DNA of 36,980 nt, from the NCBI GenBank assembly GCA_013365365.1, contig JABVXU010000529.1, positions 1 through 36,980 on the forward strand, written 5' to 3'. The notes beneath the pieces were generated by a model. The model made no database searches and was not told the DNA's origin. It was given only the letters and a program-made list of their open reading frames with translations. The translations under genes and the position numbers were made by a program. The DNA is from Cruorifilaria tuberocauda (Eukaryota; Nematoda; Chromadorea; Rhabditida; Onchocercidae). Shown here one piece after another: positions 10,628-23,700 of the stretch; the first letter of the stretch is position 1, and every line of letters starts with the position of its first letter.

Positions 10628-13600
10628 ATGATAAGATTTCGTTCACGACATATTGTTACAGCGCTACTGGCATTTTCTGCACTCTCAATTATTTGCATTT
10701 TTCATTCATCTCGTAGATCCATTTCTTCTGAAACTTCGCAGTCATGCTGTACTTTACCAGTAAGTTTCCTTCCGATTATCAATTCATTTATTTGAACGGA
10801 ATGATGAAATATTCTTAAATTTGAAGCGAAGTTTGCATTTAGAACAAACCGTACGATTGGGATGTTTATATGAGAACTATTGTTGACCAGTTATTTAGAA
10901 AATTAGAAGTCAGTAGTACCGTAAAAGCAGAGTTTCACATTTTATTATGTTTATTGCCTATTTTTGTGCATTTTTAATTCTAACTTTGTGTATATCACTA
11001 TTTTATATTTTTGATTTTTAATGAAAAATAGGGTGCTTCCTTAGGATTACAAATATTCTTTTTCAGCCTATTTCATGTTCCTAATTAGATTTCAGATCGA
11101 TGAAATTAAAAGCAATCCGGCTGTAAAAGAAATTTCCTGTGTAGTTGATAATGAGAAGACATATAAATGTTATGAAGAAGAGTTTACAAATGAAGTATAC
11201 TTTCCCTTCAACGCTTTTCTTAGGAAACATTTTGATGTTTCTGGAAAGATTTTCAAAGGTTGGAACATTATTTTTGACCACTGTTTCCAGTATTATGGAG
11301 AAACAAAAAATTTCAGAATTACGAAGTGGCATGGAATTAGATACAGAAACCAAGGCAGCTTTCTGTTGATATTCTGAGAAATATTTAATATTTTTTTTCA
11401 AATCTGTCCATGAGTAATTTCCAGAATCTAACTGGGTAGTAAGACATTTCGAATGGTCAACATCACATTCTCGAGTTCGTTTTCCTGATTTTGTCAACTA
11501 TGACTACCGTGGAGCTTTTGGTCATTTCGCATCATACAGCGTAGAAACTAGAGATCGCGTACGTTGCATTAGTGCTCAGTATGGTTGGTTTTTAATCATT
11601 TAAATGAAAAAATGAAGAAATGCTTGCGACATCTTTGTTTTTGGTGCTTTCATTTTTATACCTATTTCTACTTTATATTATTTAGTGACAAGTTTCAGGT
11701 GTACCATTATCAACGCAATGGTCAACGATTCCTTATTTCTATCCTATACAAATCGCCCAATATGCTTTGCAGCATTACAGTCGATTCAAAACCGGTGAAT
11801 GTTCTAGATTTTTTAAGAAAAAAAAATGTGTATTTGTGGAGTGTAAGCTCCAGCTTCAAATAATGCTGGCTTTTATAAGTTTACAATTTTCCAGCTCCTT
11901 CATCGATTGCATTTGCAAAAGGCTCAACAACGGAAGAATGGGATGATAACACATTTGGAGGAAATGGTTTCAAACTAAGTTTTGATGACGATGCGAACTG
12001 TACAAGGATTGAAATTAATTCTGATGGTTTGTTGTTCTTCTTTATGTACTGCTTAGGGACATGCTTAATTTTTGTAGTTCGAAGTTTAAGATTTTATTCA
12101 ATTAACAGATTTTACTATGTAATTTTACTTTTAAAGATAATTTAATATTTAAGCTTGTAGATCACGGTGTTTCGTTGCCGCTTGATGGAGATCCGGCATT
12201 TTCAGTGCTTTCCTTTTTTTGGTTGGCTGATGTAGACGCTTCCTTTACGATCAATTTGAAGCTTATCTATGTAATCATCAATTTTACTTTATCAGAAAAT
12301 ATTGCATGAAAAATGTTGTTTGCATCTCAATTTTGTGACCTTAAATCTCTGAATTTTATGCACAAAAATTGAATTTCCACGATATTGCTTTGGTTATATC
12401 TGAGCTAAAGGTATAACTTGTTTTGAAATGATGAAGCACCTTTAGGTTGATTCATTTTCATTCTTTAGTTTTGTAGAGTCAAAAAACTGTAAAGCTGCAC
12501 TATGTCCATAACGATGATGACCAGTGTGTTTCTCATGACAGGAAAACAAGCAAAGTTTGTTTGATATACATATTGAAATATTAAAGCACTTGTTTAATAT
12601 TTCTATTTTAATAAGTTATCATTTACGATAGAATTATCCAGTTTCTAAATATGCCTGAGTGGTAACCATTATTTTCTATGATAATTGAGCGGGTTTTTAG
12701 ACTTACAATTATTCATTGGGTGCAAAACCAAATCCAAACGAATGGAGATGGATTTGCCGTGACTTGTTGGTTGATGCCGGTCGTGCCCTTGTATCAACCT
12801 CAAACAAAAAAGAAATCGTCCTCTTGCATCCGGGTATTTTATTACTTTTATCTAATATATACATTGTAATAGTATTAGACTTGCGAATAGAGATTAGCTT
12901 AAATTATGAATAAGCTTACGTAGAAACTTAAGTGAAACTGCAGTTAGAATATAACGTAGTGGATGAAGAATGTAAAGTTTGGAATTCTAGATTAAAATTC
13001 AATTTCATTCCTCCTGCAGTTTTTAAGGCTTATTGGTGTAGCAATGTTTGCATTATTACGGTGAGTTTCTCTTTGTATTGTCCACTGTAGAGCATTTTGA
13101 GTAAGAATAATCAGGAGAGATTTATTCTTTCGTCTCAAGTTATATTTTAGGAGACATAGTACTGGACTCTATTACTTTTCGAGGGCGTTCGATAATTCGG
13201 GATTTTAAACAGCGATCTTCAGCACATCTTGAACACTTTCTTGTAGCAGCTGACTGGTTAACTAGCAATCAAGACGAACATGGTGGCTGGTCAGTTCCTG
13301 TTGAGCGGTAAGTTTTAAGTTCTAGCTAAAGGCTTTATGCCTGTTTTTATATAAGAAAACTAAATAAGTACACTAATTCCATATCTCTTTAAATTTGCAT
13401 GGTAGCTTAGAAATATCTGTGAAACATCAAAATTGACATATCTTTATAGTTCAATTGCTGATAAGCGCTTGGTCTTACCAGCAGGCTGGCATAGTGCAAT
13501 GGCTCAGGGACACGCTTTAAGTGTGCTCACACGCGCTTATGTTGTTACTAATGATATGAAATATTTGCAAGTTGCGAACCGTGCACTTCAATTATTTAAA

Positions 13601-14414
13601 GCAGTGAGTTGATCGTGTTTTTATTATTTGATGCAAAATTTGATTTTCTTGCAAGAAAAATTAATTTCTCCAAATAATATTAGTTGTTGCTGATTAAAAA
13701 GATTCGATGAAGTACTAAATCGCATTTCACATTTCGCTGCCTTGTGTGATATTTGATATTCAAGATGATTAGGAATTTTCTTTTTGGTACGTTTTGCAAA
13801 AAAATATGAAATTAAAAACTTGCCAGATATAAAGTTTCTCTTTTGTATTTGTATTTAAAACAAGAAATCATAAATGGACAAAGTTTGTTTTACTGGGTGC
13901 TTTTAAATAAAAAAGTAGTGAAGTATTTAGCATCCTTTTCTATTATATTTGATTTTCTCACAAAAATTAGAGTATTCAAATTGAATTTTATTTGCAGGAA
14001 GCTGCTAAAGGTGGAGTGTTGAATGAACTTTTCGGTCATCCGTGGTTTGAAGAGTATCCAACCACACCAGGCACATTTGTACTTAATGGTTTTTTGTATT
14101 CTCTGATTGGTTTATATGACTTTGCACAGGTTTCTAATTCACAGGCTGGTGAAAACGATTCGATTGCATTATTTTCTGTCGGTTTAGAAAGTCTACGGAT
14201 TTTCCTACCTCTTTTTGATAGCGGCAGTGGAACTTTTTATGATCTAAGACATATAGGCTTAAAAACAGCTCCAAATTTAGCGCGTTGGGATTACCACTCC
14301 GTGCATATTTATTTGTTGAAATGGCTTTATATCATTACAAAAGATGAATTCTTTAATGAAACTGCTAATCGCTGGGCTTCTTACGCAACAGGTCACAGAG
14401 CAAAACATAATTAA
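10628..14414 (+). CDS. hse-5: Heparosan-N-sulfate-glucuronate 5-epimerase, twelve exons
   Basis: Golgi D-glucuronyl C5-epimerase, which converts glucuronic acid to iduronic acid in N-sulfated heparan sulfate. Exons: 10628-10759, 10843-10908 (or -10920), 11096-11258, 11425-11583, 11699-11794, 11895-12026, 12161-12270, 12477-12554, 12701-12833, 13151-13307, 13450-13603, 13998-14414. Phases join throughout and give 598 aa (602 with the longer exon 2), close to the vertebrate enzyme. Residues 9-25 form a single type II membrane anchor after a short basic tail. Family blocks seen: EVYFPF and [21 protein letters not shown] with [12 protein letters not shown]; the [14 protein letters not shown] helical block; [16 protein letters not shown]; and the C-terminal domain [34 protein letters not shown]. 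Tyr480, Tyr541 and Tyr559 occupy the positions of the active-site tyrosines known for the animal enzyme. It ends HRAKHN-stop, as in vertebrates. The start is the first ATG in frame, just before the anchor. Confidence 0.95.
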
Positions 14415-16535
14415 TTTGAAAACTGCTTATTTGTAATGTGTAATTTCGGTTGTTTATCTTATCATTGAAGAACGTGGTGCTAAAATCATTGAGATTGTCC
14501 GTTGTACAAAACAACGCAGTTGATTACATTTCAAACCTTCGCCTGCTTCATTCATCAAAAATTTGCCTATAGTATTAATCATGCAAAAAATTTTTGAACT
14601 AATTGATTAATCAAGCTTAATTTTATCCTAAATTGCTGAAAAGATTAAATATTTAAATAATAAAAAGCGCATAATAATAATTTATTAAACTAATTTCAAT
14701 TCATTTATTCTCTTTTTTCTGTGTCATATAGTGCCATTGTCTTTTGTATAAATTTGCGGGTAACGTCATTTTTGGTTTTTTTTTCCATATTCATTTATGA
14801 TATTTATCATATTTCGGGAAAGCAGGGTTCAATGTATGCGTATATATGTGTATGTGAATCATTATTCTATAATGTTTTTACTGGTGAATATATTTGATAG
14901 AACCGGACAGATCGGTCGGTATTTTACAAATTTTGTAAAATTGTTGATCATGTTGTAATATGATAATTTTGAATTGATGTTGCTAATTGTCTACTTGATA
15001 AATACTGGTGAAGATCGACTTTTAGTGTAAACATGAGCAAACATATCAGTTTGTAATTTCTACAATATTATTCTTTGATATTCAGAATTGGAGAACTTAA
15101 TCTAAATAAGCTGGCGAATGCATTAAATGTTGAGATGATCGAAGCAATCCTTTTTCCAAGCATTAAATTCGAGAAGTTTATCTGCAGGAGTACAATTTTA
15201 CATTATTTCTACTCAAGAATGCTCCTTTATTTTTCGTAAAGCAATCAAATTTTTCTCGAATTCGAATACACTGATTTATTTTCTGAAATGAAGATTGAAA
15301 AATTGCAATTGCCAACGTATACCAACGTAGTGTCGATTTCACTGGTCGAGGAGATAAGCTTGCGTTAAATTTTAAAGATTTTCTCCTCAGCCGTTATACT
15401 TTCTCATGTGCACTAAACCAAACAATTCTTTAGTGTAAGATTATAAACAGTTTCTTCTTGATTGAGAATTCGATTACAAAGTTGATTCGTGAAAATCTAG
15501 TATTAGATTTTGATAGCAATGAATAAATCAAACGTAGTTCTTATTAAACTATAAATTATAAACTAAAAAGATTAAAAGTCTATAAATTATTAACTAAAGA
15601 GATTTAACTAAAAGACTAAAAAGAACTAAAATGATAGAGACTCTTTCAATTGTTCTCTCTATTTTCTTAGTTAATGATCTGTTATGTGTTTTATTTTATT
15701 ATTTCAATCTTTGAAATCTTAATTTTTTATTTTTTAAGTTAACATTTTTTAACGAAATAAGTAATTTTTCATAGTTTATTTAAATTACTTCTTACATACA
15801 AGTCAAAATTCTCATTCTTGTTATTTCTCCATTAATCATTAATATTAATCAGTGTTAATTGTCGTTATTTAAATTATTTTCATTTCATTTTTTTTATTTC
15901 TTTAGCATTTCGACAATTTACCTAAGATTTGAAATTTATTGAAAAGTACTTTCAAACGATTACAACACTTTTACCGTCAATTGCTTCGATTCATTTCTTC
16001 AATGTCGTGTTTTTTTTGTTGTTAAATTTCTTTTCTTCTCATTTCTGTTCATCCCTCTACAACTCGACCCCTAAACTTGCTTCATGTAATCTTCCTTTTT
16101 TTTTGCTTATTAACCCACCAAAACTATTCTCAATAACAAATCTCTTCAGTCTACAGTAAAAGTTTACGTGAACAAGTGGAATTTCTTAAAATTTTTTTTT
16201 CTTTATTATCAAATTACCTGTTTCTATGTTAGCTTTTTTTTCATTCAAAAAAGCCTTTTCAAGCTGATTCAATTAAATTTTTTCGTACTTTTGCATTCTT
16301 CTAGGCTTTCAAAAAAAAAATAAAAATTAACTTTTTTTGTCCTTTGATTCGTCGTCTTCTTTTATTTACACTTTTCTGAAGGCTTTTTTTTTCTTTTTTG
16401 ACTTCTATCATTTCATTCCATTCTCTTCATCATTTCTTATAAATTAAACCAAAATAAAGTGTAATATTCATTGTTTAATAGTATTTTAAACTGATCAGTA
16501 TTACAGCTTAATTTGCTAAAATTACACATTAGAAG
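14415..16535. other. Intergenic downstream of hse-5, no gene seen
   Basis: Contains the hse-5 3' end and then AT-rich DNA. From about 15,980 to 16,440 the plus strand is very T/C-rich with repeated T-runs. No supportable coding region or RNA gene. Confidence 0.5.
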
Positions 16536-17107
16536 AGGAAGTTTATGTGCGTATGTGTGCATGTTTGTGTGTATGTATGTCATCTGCGTGTTCGTATGTG
16601 TATGTGATATAAGAGGAAGTGTATGTGCGTGTGTGTGATATATATGCGTGTGTGCGTATGAATGTCATCTGCGTGTTCGTATATGTATGTGATATAAGAG
16701 GAAGTGTATGTGCGTGTGTGTGATATATATGCGTGTATGTGATATATAGTATATATATATGCATGTGTGTGTCTGTCACGTGTGTGCGTATGTATATGCG
16801 TGTATGTGTGCATATATGCATGTGATACAGTAAGAAGTATATGTGCGTATATGTGATGTAACAAGAAATCTATGTACGTGTATGTGTGACATATATACTT
16901 GTGTATATGATATAATAAGTGGAATTGTATGTGCATGTGTCTGTGATACATATGCATGTATGTGATATATATGCATGTGCATGTGTGCATGTGATATAAT
17001 AGAAAGTATAATTGCGTGTATGCATGCGTATGTGTATGATATAATAAGAGGAAGTGTATGTGTGTGTGTGTACGTGCATGCGTGTGTGCATGTGTATGTT
17101 TACGTGA
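16536..17107. repeat. Degenerate (GT)-rich minisatellite
   Basis: About 570 bases of alternating purine-pyrimidine sequence (tgtgtatgtgcgtg, atatatatgcatgtg). Blocks restart at gatataagaggaagtgtatg or gatataataag variants near 16607, 16691, 16824, 16855, 16909, 16993 and 17036. Two neighbouring units of about 84 bases (from 16607 and 16691) share gtcatctgcgtgttcgtat or the long gatataagaggaagtg start. The long His/Thr/Tyr-rich frames on the minus strand here are artefacts of the repeat. The alternating pattern could adopt Z-DNA or slip on replication. Confidence 0.9.
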
Positions 17108-17760
17108 TACAATAGTAGAAAATTAATGAAATAGAATAAATTAGAATGAAAAAAAGTAAAGATAAAAAGATTGGAATTTTTTTTTTTCAAAAGTGTAAGA
17201 AAATAAAAGTGAGGAGAAATTGCAGGAAGTAAGTACAAATGATGAAATTTAGAAAAGGCAGGTTTTACTGTCCAAAATTATAACATATGTTTTGTTTTTC
17301 GTGAAACTTGGAAAATACGATAGAGAGAGAGAGGGAGAGGGAAAAAGAGAGGAGATAAAGAGAATATTTTATCTTTTATCCCACATCATTCTCAACCTCT
17401 TCTTCCATCCTCCTCTTTTCATTGTTTATCTTTTGTTGCGTGATATGAAGAAGGTATAATTTCAAGATTCAAATTTAAGCTTTCGTCCTTCCTAACAAAA
17501 AGCATAACAATATTTTGCTCCTTGTGAAAAGTTACTATTAGCTAAAGCAATTCATTCAATTTTATCTCTTTCCTCTCTCAATATCATTAAACGAAAACGA
17601 AGGCAAAACTTTCATACTTCGAAGCAGTTGCTTTAGCTAATCCCTATTACTATTTCATTTTCCTCATTATTATCAATTCACAGGTTGTGGTGCTATCAGC
17701 AACATCAGTCAACTATTTTATTATTATTATTATTATCATTTAAACAGTAAAGATTTTGCA
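17108..17760. other. Region upstream of the channel gene
   Basis: Non-coding. It holds a GA-rich tract at 17319-17372, a perfect 14-base inverted repeat (attagctaaagcaa at 17537-17550, ttgctttagctaat at 17628-17641) and a (TTA)n run at about 17716-17736 just before the first ATG. These may belong to the promoter or 5' untranslated region of the channel gene; that is inference. Confidence 0.5.
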
Positions 17761-20700
17761 ATGTTATGGTCAATGAATGCATCACGATTTTTTTGGATTT
17801 CATTACTAATCAGGTAAATTACTTAAAATATATTATCAAATATGAAATACAATTTATAAATATAAAGTAAGAAATAAAACGATTTCAAATCTTAAATTTA
17901 TTAAATGTGTAATAGCTCCAAATTAGACTTAAATATAGCTTTATTAATTTAATTTAGGAATGCTGATGATCAATTTACATTGTTTTTTAATTAAGAATTA
18001 GTGTAACATGAAGTAATTCATATTTGAAAATCTTTCGTTGAACGTAAATTTATTTCAATTTCATTACTTGCTAAAATGATTGAAGAAGCATTGGAAAACT
18101 AGATTTTCCAGTCTAACAGTTTAATTTTTCAAAGTATTGTTGTAGAGAAAAAAAAATGACTGCTTACTATTGATCAATAACAGTTATCAGTTATTGGCAG
18201 CTTTCGTGTATCCTATCGATTTGCTGAAAAATAAATTTCTGAACTATTTTCAGAATTCAATAAGTTTATTATCGATAAGTTATAAATTTGGATGTTATTT
18301 TTTCTTTTTCTAATTCAAATATTTAAATATTCTTATCTTATCTAATAAATTGAGAAATGATTTGTTGTTGTTTTGGCATAGAGTAGATGATAGTGATAAT
18401 TTAGAATGTTTTTTTTTGATTCTTAAAGTGAACTTATTTATTGAACTTTTACATCTTTCCAATTTCCAACTGGAATAACCAGTAAATGGTTAAACGTTGT
18501 GTTTTTCGGCGATTTTACGTGTATTACGTGTAGAGTTAATAACTTCGGTTACTGTCTAAATTGGTCATCGTCAATTTACAGACTTTTTGTCTCCTTCGTC
18601 TTGAGTGACCATTGCATTCGTTAGCAATCACTGAATGCATTATTAATATTTCGAATTATTTCTTGATTTATTTTAAATTTAAATCAAAAGTTTGCTAAAT
18701 TTCAGTCTTATTTATTGTTACTCCTTTAATTAACCTATAATAAAAAAGAGTAAATAAACAAATAAACAATTTATTCTGAAAGTGTATTTTAATGTAGAGT
18801 GACAAGGTTTTCCAAAGTTACTGTGTTCCCTCTTTTTAAATTAAATTATGAAATGATAAGATGCAAGCAAACATATATTCATCCATTTCTCAATTAATCT
18901 GTTTCACTTTTTCGTCTAATAATGTTCCCTATTTTTGAAATATTTAAATGTTAAAAGTTTAATGCTCTGATTACTTTTAGAACTATTTCGATAATTATTA
19001 ACGGAATATTTTAGATGATATTTGATTTATATGTCATCATCTGTAATATTTCACAATTCAATCGTAATATTTATATGTATCTAATGTGGCATCCATTTTT
19101 ATTTCATTACCTTCAAAATTTCATTTATTTAAATGATTCAATTCTTCATCAGTTCAAATCTCTTACTTATCATTTAAAGTTTTTTTCATTTGTACTTTGA
19201 CGATAATACAATTAATTTATAGTTTTTTTTTTTCTTAACGAACAATTTATTGTACAAATGCAATATCTTATAATTAGAGAAAAAAATTAAAAAGTTGCAA
19301 TTTTTTTTGCAATCCTTTACTGATAATTACAGTATTTGAATACAGAAAATTTCCATTTAGCTTGATATTTTTAAAACATTTTCAAGTTTTCAATGAACTT
19401 TCTTTAGGAAGACAATTTATGATAGAATTTTATTTAATTTACATTTTATTAATTTTAAATTGAAGAAAAGAATTGAAGATTAAAAAAATTTTTTCTTATA
19501 AAAATCATTTTCATAATTTTCACCAATTTGGGGATATTTCATATAAATCTAGCTTATAACTGATCTCAATTTTTTGACTTAAATGATCAGATGACAGATC
19601 ATGATAAGGATAGTATAATGTGAATTTCAATGATTGGAAATTTCATCTTTGGATAAAAAACGATGATTGAAATTTAATCTCTCTGAAAATTAGACATATT
19701 TTCGTATAACAACGAACATTTATTTAATTGCTTTTCAAATAATCAATCTGCAGCATTACTGCCATCTCTTTGAAGAATTTTATTAAAATATGCCACATGT
19801 TCGAACATCGATCTTCCGATCTATTATAAATTAGAAAAAAAGAAAATCATTTATTAAATGTCAAATCATTGGAAAGAAAATTATTTCTTCTAGATGGATT
19901 ACTGATTCCTAAAAAATATCTACATTCAATAGAAAATGAAATAATATTCTAATGTTGTTGCAAGTAAAACAATTGTTCATATCTTCTTGTTTTAGAAAAT
20001 GTTCAATACTAATGATAAAAGAAAATGCTTGAAGTAGTATTTTCTTTTTACTAAAATTCATTTTTTTTTAGATCAAATGAAATTTGTTCTATTTAAAAAA
20101 TGAATTATTGAAAATAATAAAATATTAATGATTAATACGATAGGTACATACGGTAGACTACCATATCAAATACAGTAATTTGAGTAGTAATAATAGCGAT
20201 ATATAATGAGATTAATAACAGTGATTTAGAGTAGCGTGAATGAAATTGTTTAGTGAATAATTACAGAATTAAATTCTGAATGGAAGTTTAATGCATACCG
20301 TACATCGAATATTTTGATTGTTTCTGATTCTCAGGAACTTAACAAGAACTTGATCTCGATGTCAAGTATAGTAATTTTCAGCAAAGAAAACAAAGCAAAC
20401 AAAAAGGCAGTTCAAAAAGGAAAAATAGGAAAATAAATAAAATTTTCGAATTACTCCATGTCAACTATCATTTCGAGAGTATATATCATTAGCTAATTCC
20501 GGATGACATTTTGATCTGATACGATCTGGTTAAATGTTATTTTAAATTTAAGTCAGATTTTAAGGCAAAAAAATACATAAATTATTAAGCATTTTGTACA
20601 AAAAATGTTGAAAATTTAAAACTTTACAGTATCAATAACATTTATTTACACTGTGAAATATATTCACTTATAAATATCAAAATTTCATTAAATTCTGCCA

Positions 20701-23700
20701 AATTCTTGTCCATTTTACAGTTGAAATTTTAATGCTGAATTTGTTTTTCGTTTTTTAAAATATTTGAGAATTCTTGGTGATGTCAAGTTTTTGTAATTAT
20801 TGTAAAAACAATAAATATTGCTTCATTTCCACTGAAAATCATAACCGAAAAATTTCTGAATTGAGAAATAACTAAATACGACAAGCTTCATGAGAAACTT
20901 TAAGATATACGCAATTAAGACGACTTGTTTTTTTTTCAGGTTTTTTCACTTTTTTCCAAATTTAACTAACTTACTTCTATAATTATTGACATTTGAAACT
21001 TAAAAAAAATGATTCGGTTTTTTGACGTAAATGTAAAGGGTAGATGGATGGAAAATTTAAAGAAATTACAAACTTTAGAAAAGCGAAGTAAATGAAATCA
21101 TAGAAGTTGAATTTTTTTCCGTAACAACTTTGAGAAATGAATAAAATGTGAAATGTGATGATTGAATAATCAGAAAAAAGGAAATGAAAAACGGCAACGA
21201 AATTCTGGAAATAACAGGAATATGAGGAATGATAACTTAGCATTCGTGTCATTTTCAAAATTTTAATTCTTTTCTTTTCATTTTCGACCAATAAATTTTG
21301 TCCCATTTCAATTTTCTCCTCACTTGTTGAATTTTATTTCTCATTTTTTGGGCAATCAAATTTTATTAATTGCTTCAACAAGAAATTACCCTCAGCTGAA
21401 ATTTCTTCAAATGATTTAACATCTTTGAATAGCAACTTTTTGTTGAAATTGCAATCAGTGAAATATTTTAAATAAACTAAAGAAATGACAATAAAGTAAA
21501 AAAGATTGAGAAAAGAAAACGGAAGGAAAACAAGATAACTTTGAGATATTCCTATAGAAGTTAAGAATTTGAATATCTTTTTTTCAAAATTTCAACTTTT
21601 TTCTATTTTTAATCAATTAATCATTTCAGTGATTTTTTGCTTTAAACCTTCATTGTTTTGATTATAATGTTAACATCGATAGCATTAGTAAAATTCATAT
21701 TTTATTATCACTGATATGTAACATTGCATTGGTACACTAAATTAAAAATAAGATATTAATTCATAATGTAATATAATTTATTTTTTAAATATATTAGCAA
21801 TTATTGGTGAAAAATCAATTAGCAAAATAAAAAATGTTATTTATTTATTTTGTTACTTAATTTTGAAACAAACAACAAGTTTTTTTCTTGCAGCATTGGT
21901 ATAATTGTATTGGTACGTGGACAGTCACCGAAAGTGTTACGATCACGTCAAATTGGTCTTGAGGGGCAGGTGCTATCGAGAATCCTCTCGGAATACGATC
22001 CACAAACACGACCGCCAGTCAGGGGTTGTCCACTTAAATCTTATTTAATTCCATTCATTGTATGCTTTATAGACTCGGCCGATCATTCTGCAATCGTTGT
22101 GATCGCATCGATCTTTATCAACCGCATCTTATGGCACGATCACCAAGCGGTTCATTTTTTTTTTTTTTTAATTTATTTTTTTCCTTTTAACTGATGCAGT
22201 GAAATTTTATCTTATCAATAGTCTAAATTTTATCGATCATTTCAGGTTGTTGATTTATATCTACGCCAGCAGTGGGAAGATGGCCGACTTGTATATCAGG
22301 TAGACGATCGAGATGGGATTGAAGAGGTGGTCGTGCCACAAGATAAGCACATTTGGATACCTGATACTTATTTTTCTAATGGTCACGATGTGAATCATGA
22401 AAAACGCCACCGAACGGTCGTTGAACCAACCGGATTTGTTCGATCGACCGAAATGTTACTATCTCTTTTTCAGAAATTTTGAATTTTACAAAAATTTCTT
22501 AAGAGAAAAAAAACGATGTAATATATTTTGGATTAATATTTATCCGTTTATTTCAATACCAAAATTAGCTATCATCATTTTTTTAAAAGCTTGAATAATT
22601 CCAAATTAATTTTAAAATGTTTATTTTTGTCAGACTGTTTAAATTTAAGTAAAATTTTCAATTTTAAATTTATAATGATTAAAAAGCAAAACAGTTAGCT
22701 GCAGATCTCTGCAGATATTTTAGCTAATAAAGCAGTTTTCGTCAAAATATTTACTTCTTCGAAAAAATTGAAAATGAATACTATTGAGCTTAAATATTAA
22801 ATGAGAATTTCAATATGTCAAATATGTTAGCACAACAAATTGAAGCCTAAAATGATAATAATATCATATGATCTCTGGAAAACCTTCATTCATTTTTTTT
22901 GTACCAATAAAAGTATTTAGTATGGGAATTATTATTTTTATGTATATCAAGTTGAATTTCTACTTTTTTAATAGTTCATTGATTTCTTTTAATAGTAAAT
23001 TGATTTGGGGAAGAGTAAAACAGTAAATATTTCGAGTAAGAAGCGAATTCGTATCGTTTTGTTAAGTACTTATATCGTATAGTAGAACTTTAATCTATTA
23101 ACTTTGGTAAAATTGAAGTAAAAGTTTTCCAGATACAACAATATATGGTAAGTAATGATAACAAGTAATAATAAACGATAACAATAAGTAGTGATAAAAT
23201 TTATCTTTGAATTTATCTTTTACGAAATAATTGGAAAGATGAATATTGAAAATTTATATCCGGAATACCTTTCCGGATAAAATTTCAATATTGTTCAATA
23301 TTGAAATTTCATGATCAAAACATAATTTTTGATATTACTATGTGATATGATTATCCAGAAGGGCGAGAATGGAAATTAATTTATACCTGAAAAATTTCTT
23401 CTGGAAGAAATCTTCAATTTTTCAATGAAACAGAAATAAAGCATCAAACAGACAGTTTCTTGTCTTATTTGTTTGAATAATTAATTACAAAAAAAAATGC
23501 TTGTAAATTTTACAGAAGTATTCTTAAATATAAGCATACGATGCAAGGCAAAATGAACGAGGATTTTAATATTTGGAAATTTCTTTACTCTAGGATATTA
23601 TTTCAGAAAAGAAATTCCTGATATAATTTAGAAAATTATTATATTTAATTAAAGAAAACACTAGGAGCTATCGTTTACTTTGTATTAAATACATTTAAAA

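Noticed and set aside
2981..14414. Operon of glycerol kinase and hse-5
   Set aside because: The two genes are divergent and about 3.9 kb apart.
16536..17107. CRISPR-like periodic repeat
   Set aside because: Units are degenerate, of unequal length, without unique spacers, and in a eukaryotic AT-rich context.
16543..17238. Several overlapping long His/Thr/Tyr-rich minus-strand frames
   Set aside because: All three frames are open at once because the underlying sequence is a (GT)/(AT) repeat; no real protein.
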